From assembly GCA_021820785.1 (NCBI GenBank), contig JAKADE010000095.1, positions 1-8,652 of the forward strand: a stretch of 8,652 nucleotides of DNA, written 5' to 3'. The stretch comes from Pseudomonadota bacterium. GTDB lineage: Bacteria; Pseudomonadota; Gammaproteobacteria; Steroidobacterales; Steroidobacteraceae. Every line of letters starts with the position of its first letter. The first letter of the stretch is position 1. The notes beneath the pieces were generated by a model. It had not been told where the DNA came from, did no database searches, and saw only the letters and a program-made list of their open reading frames with translations. The translations under genes and the position numbers were made by a program. Positions 7,603 to 8,652 of this stretch are shown here, in pieces.

Positions 7603-8652
7603 ATGATAAGACAGATTTTTGCAACCAAATCGGTCGCCGAAATCGAGGCAGCGGACGCTTCGGACGCCGAGGGACACCAGCTCAAGCGGACCCTCTCGGC
7701 CACGGCGCTCACCATGCTCGGTATCGGGGGGATCATCGGTACCGGGATTTTCGTGCTCACCGGCGTGGCGGCCGCGCAGTATGCCGGACCGGCGCTGGTG
7801 CTCTCGTTCATCATCGCCGGCATCGGGTGTGCGTTCGCGGGACTGTGTTACGCCGAATTCGCCGCGATGATCCCGGTCTCCGGCAGCGCCTACTCCTATA
7901 CGTATGCCACGCTCGGCGAGGGCATCGCCTGGTTCATCGGCTGGAACCTGGTGCTCGAGTACCTGTTCGCGGTGGCGACGGTCTCGGTCGGTTGGTCCGG
8001 TTACGTGGCGCGACTCCTCGCCACCTTCGGGGTGCATCTGCCCGATGCACTCTCGCATGCCCCGTTCATGCAGGCCGCGCCGAACAGCTTCTCGGTGATT
8101 GCCTCGGGCGCGATTCTGAACGTGCCGGCAGTGCTGATCGTGCTGGCGCTGGCGACCGTGTGTTACATCGGCATCAAGCAGTCCGCTGAGTTCAATACCG
8201 TCATCGTCACGCTGAAAGTCGCGGTGGTGGTGCTGTTCATCGTGCTTGGCATGGGCTTCATCCAGCACAGCAACTGGCATCCGTTCATTCCGGCGCCGAC
8301 CGGACGTCCGGATCAGTACGGCTGGGGCGGAGTGTTCACCGCATCGGGCGTCATTTTCTTCGCGTACATCGGTTTCGATGCAATTTCGACGACCGCCCAG
8401 GAGGCGAAGAATCCGCAGCGGGACATGCCCATCGGCATTCTGTCGAGCTTGATCGTGTGCACGCTGCTGTATGTGGCGGTCTCGGCGGTGCTCACCGGGA
8501 TGGTGCATTACACCAAGCTCAACGTTGCGGCGCCGATCGCGCTGGCGCTCGATACCTACCCGCAGCTGCGCTGGTTCAGCGTGCCGGTCGACATCGGCGC
8601 CATTCTCGGCATGACCTCGGTGATGCTGGTGATGACCATCGCGCAGGCGCGC
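7603..8652 (+). CDS. APC-superfamily amino acid permease, 3' end outside the window
   Basis: The first 350 codons of a transporter are open to the right edge. After a short polar N-terminus (MIRQIFATKSVAE; QLKRTL at 26-31), the protein has repeated hydrophobic helices, about eight in the visible part. The first carries the substrate-contact motif GIGGIIGTGIFVLTG (40-54). AGPALVLSFIIAG (61-73) and CYAEFAAMIPVSGSAYSY (82-99) follow. FFAYIGFDAISTTAQEAKNPQRDMPIGI (252-279) is characteristic of the cationic amino acid transporter (CAT/YfnA-like) branch. Known homologues are usually 450-500 residues, so roughly a quarter is missing. Substrate cannot be decided. The ATG at 7603 is preferred; an in-frame GTG at 7588 would add five residues. 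A 62-bp gap separates it from suhB and no strong ribosome binding site is seen, so it may be a separate transcription unit. Confidence 0.92.
   Translation, partial: MIRQIFATKSVAEIEAADASDAEGHQLKRTLSATALTMLGIGGIIGTGIFVLTGVAAAQYAGPALVLSFIIAGIGCAFAGLCYAEFAAMIPVSGSAYSYTYATLGEGIAWFIGWNLVLEYLFAVATVSVGWSGYVARLLATFGVHLPDALSHAPFMQAAPNSFSVIASGAILNVPAVLIVLALATVCYIGIKQSAEFNTVIVTLKVAVVVLFIVLGMGFIQHSNWHPFIPAPTGRPDQYGWGGVFTASGVIFFAYIGFDAISTTAQEAKNPQRDMPIGILSSLIVCTLLYVAVSAVLTGMVHYTKLNVAAPIALALDTYPQLRWFSVPVDIGAILGMTSVMLVMTIAQAR

Overview
The window is a high-GC bacterial chromosome segment, most likely from a gammaproteobacterium. The gene order queA-tgt-yajC-secD-secF-suhB matches the order known from pseudomonads and related gammaproteobacteria, and the proteins resemble the E. 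coli versions closely in length and motifs. The genus cannot be named from the sequence alone; a Xanthomonadales/Nevskiales-like lineage is a guess.

Bases 1-887 look like an accessory or decaying region. They hold a possible 3' end of a truncated reading frame (1-174), a 140-bp MITE-like element with perfect inverted ends flanked by GGCC (126-265), a 17-bp operator-like palindrome (328-344), and a small membrane protein with a zinc ribbon (402-713). The remaining stretches show no gene.

Bases 888-1202 (minus strand) hold the most unusual feature: a complete tRNA-Leu with anticodon CAA, split after anticodon base C34 by a 231-nt intron. The intron has the helices of a compact subgroup IC3 group I ribozyme (P1-P4, P6a, P7, P8, P9 and a terminal G). 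It occupies the same position as the classical cyanobacterial tRNA-Leu(UAA) intron. Because base 34 is C, the usual U.G wobble at the 5' splice site becomes a C-G pair. No CCA tail is encoded.

From 1288 to 7540 there is a compact plus-strand block, divergent from the tRNA. QueA and Tgt act in queuosine modification of tRNA; YajC, SecD and SecF form the accessory part of the Sec translocon; SuhB is an inositol-monophosphatase-family protein. Gaps are short (35 bp queA-tgt, 63 bp tgt-yajC, 3 bp yajC-secD, 10 bp secD-secF, 10 bp secF-suhB), which suggests one operon with a possible internal promoter before yajC. Four of the genes appear to use GTG or TTG starts. At 7603 an APC-family amino acid permease begins and runs off the right edge.
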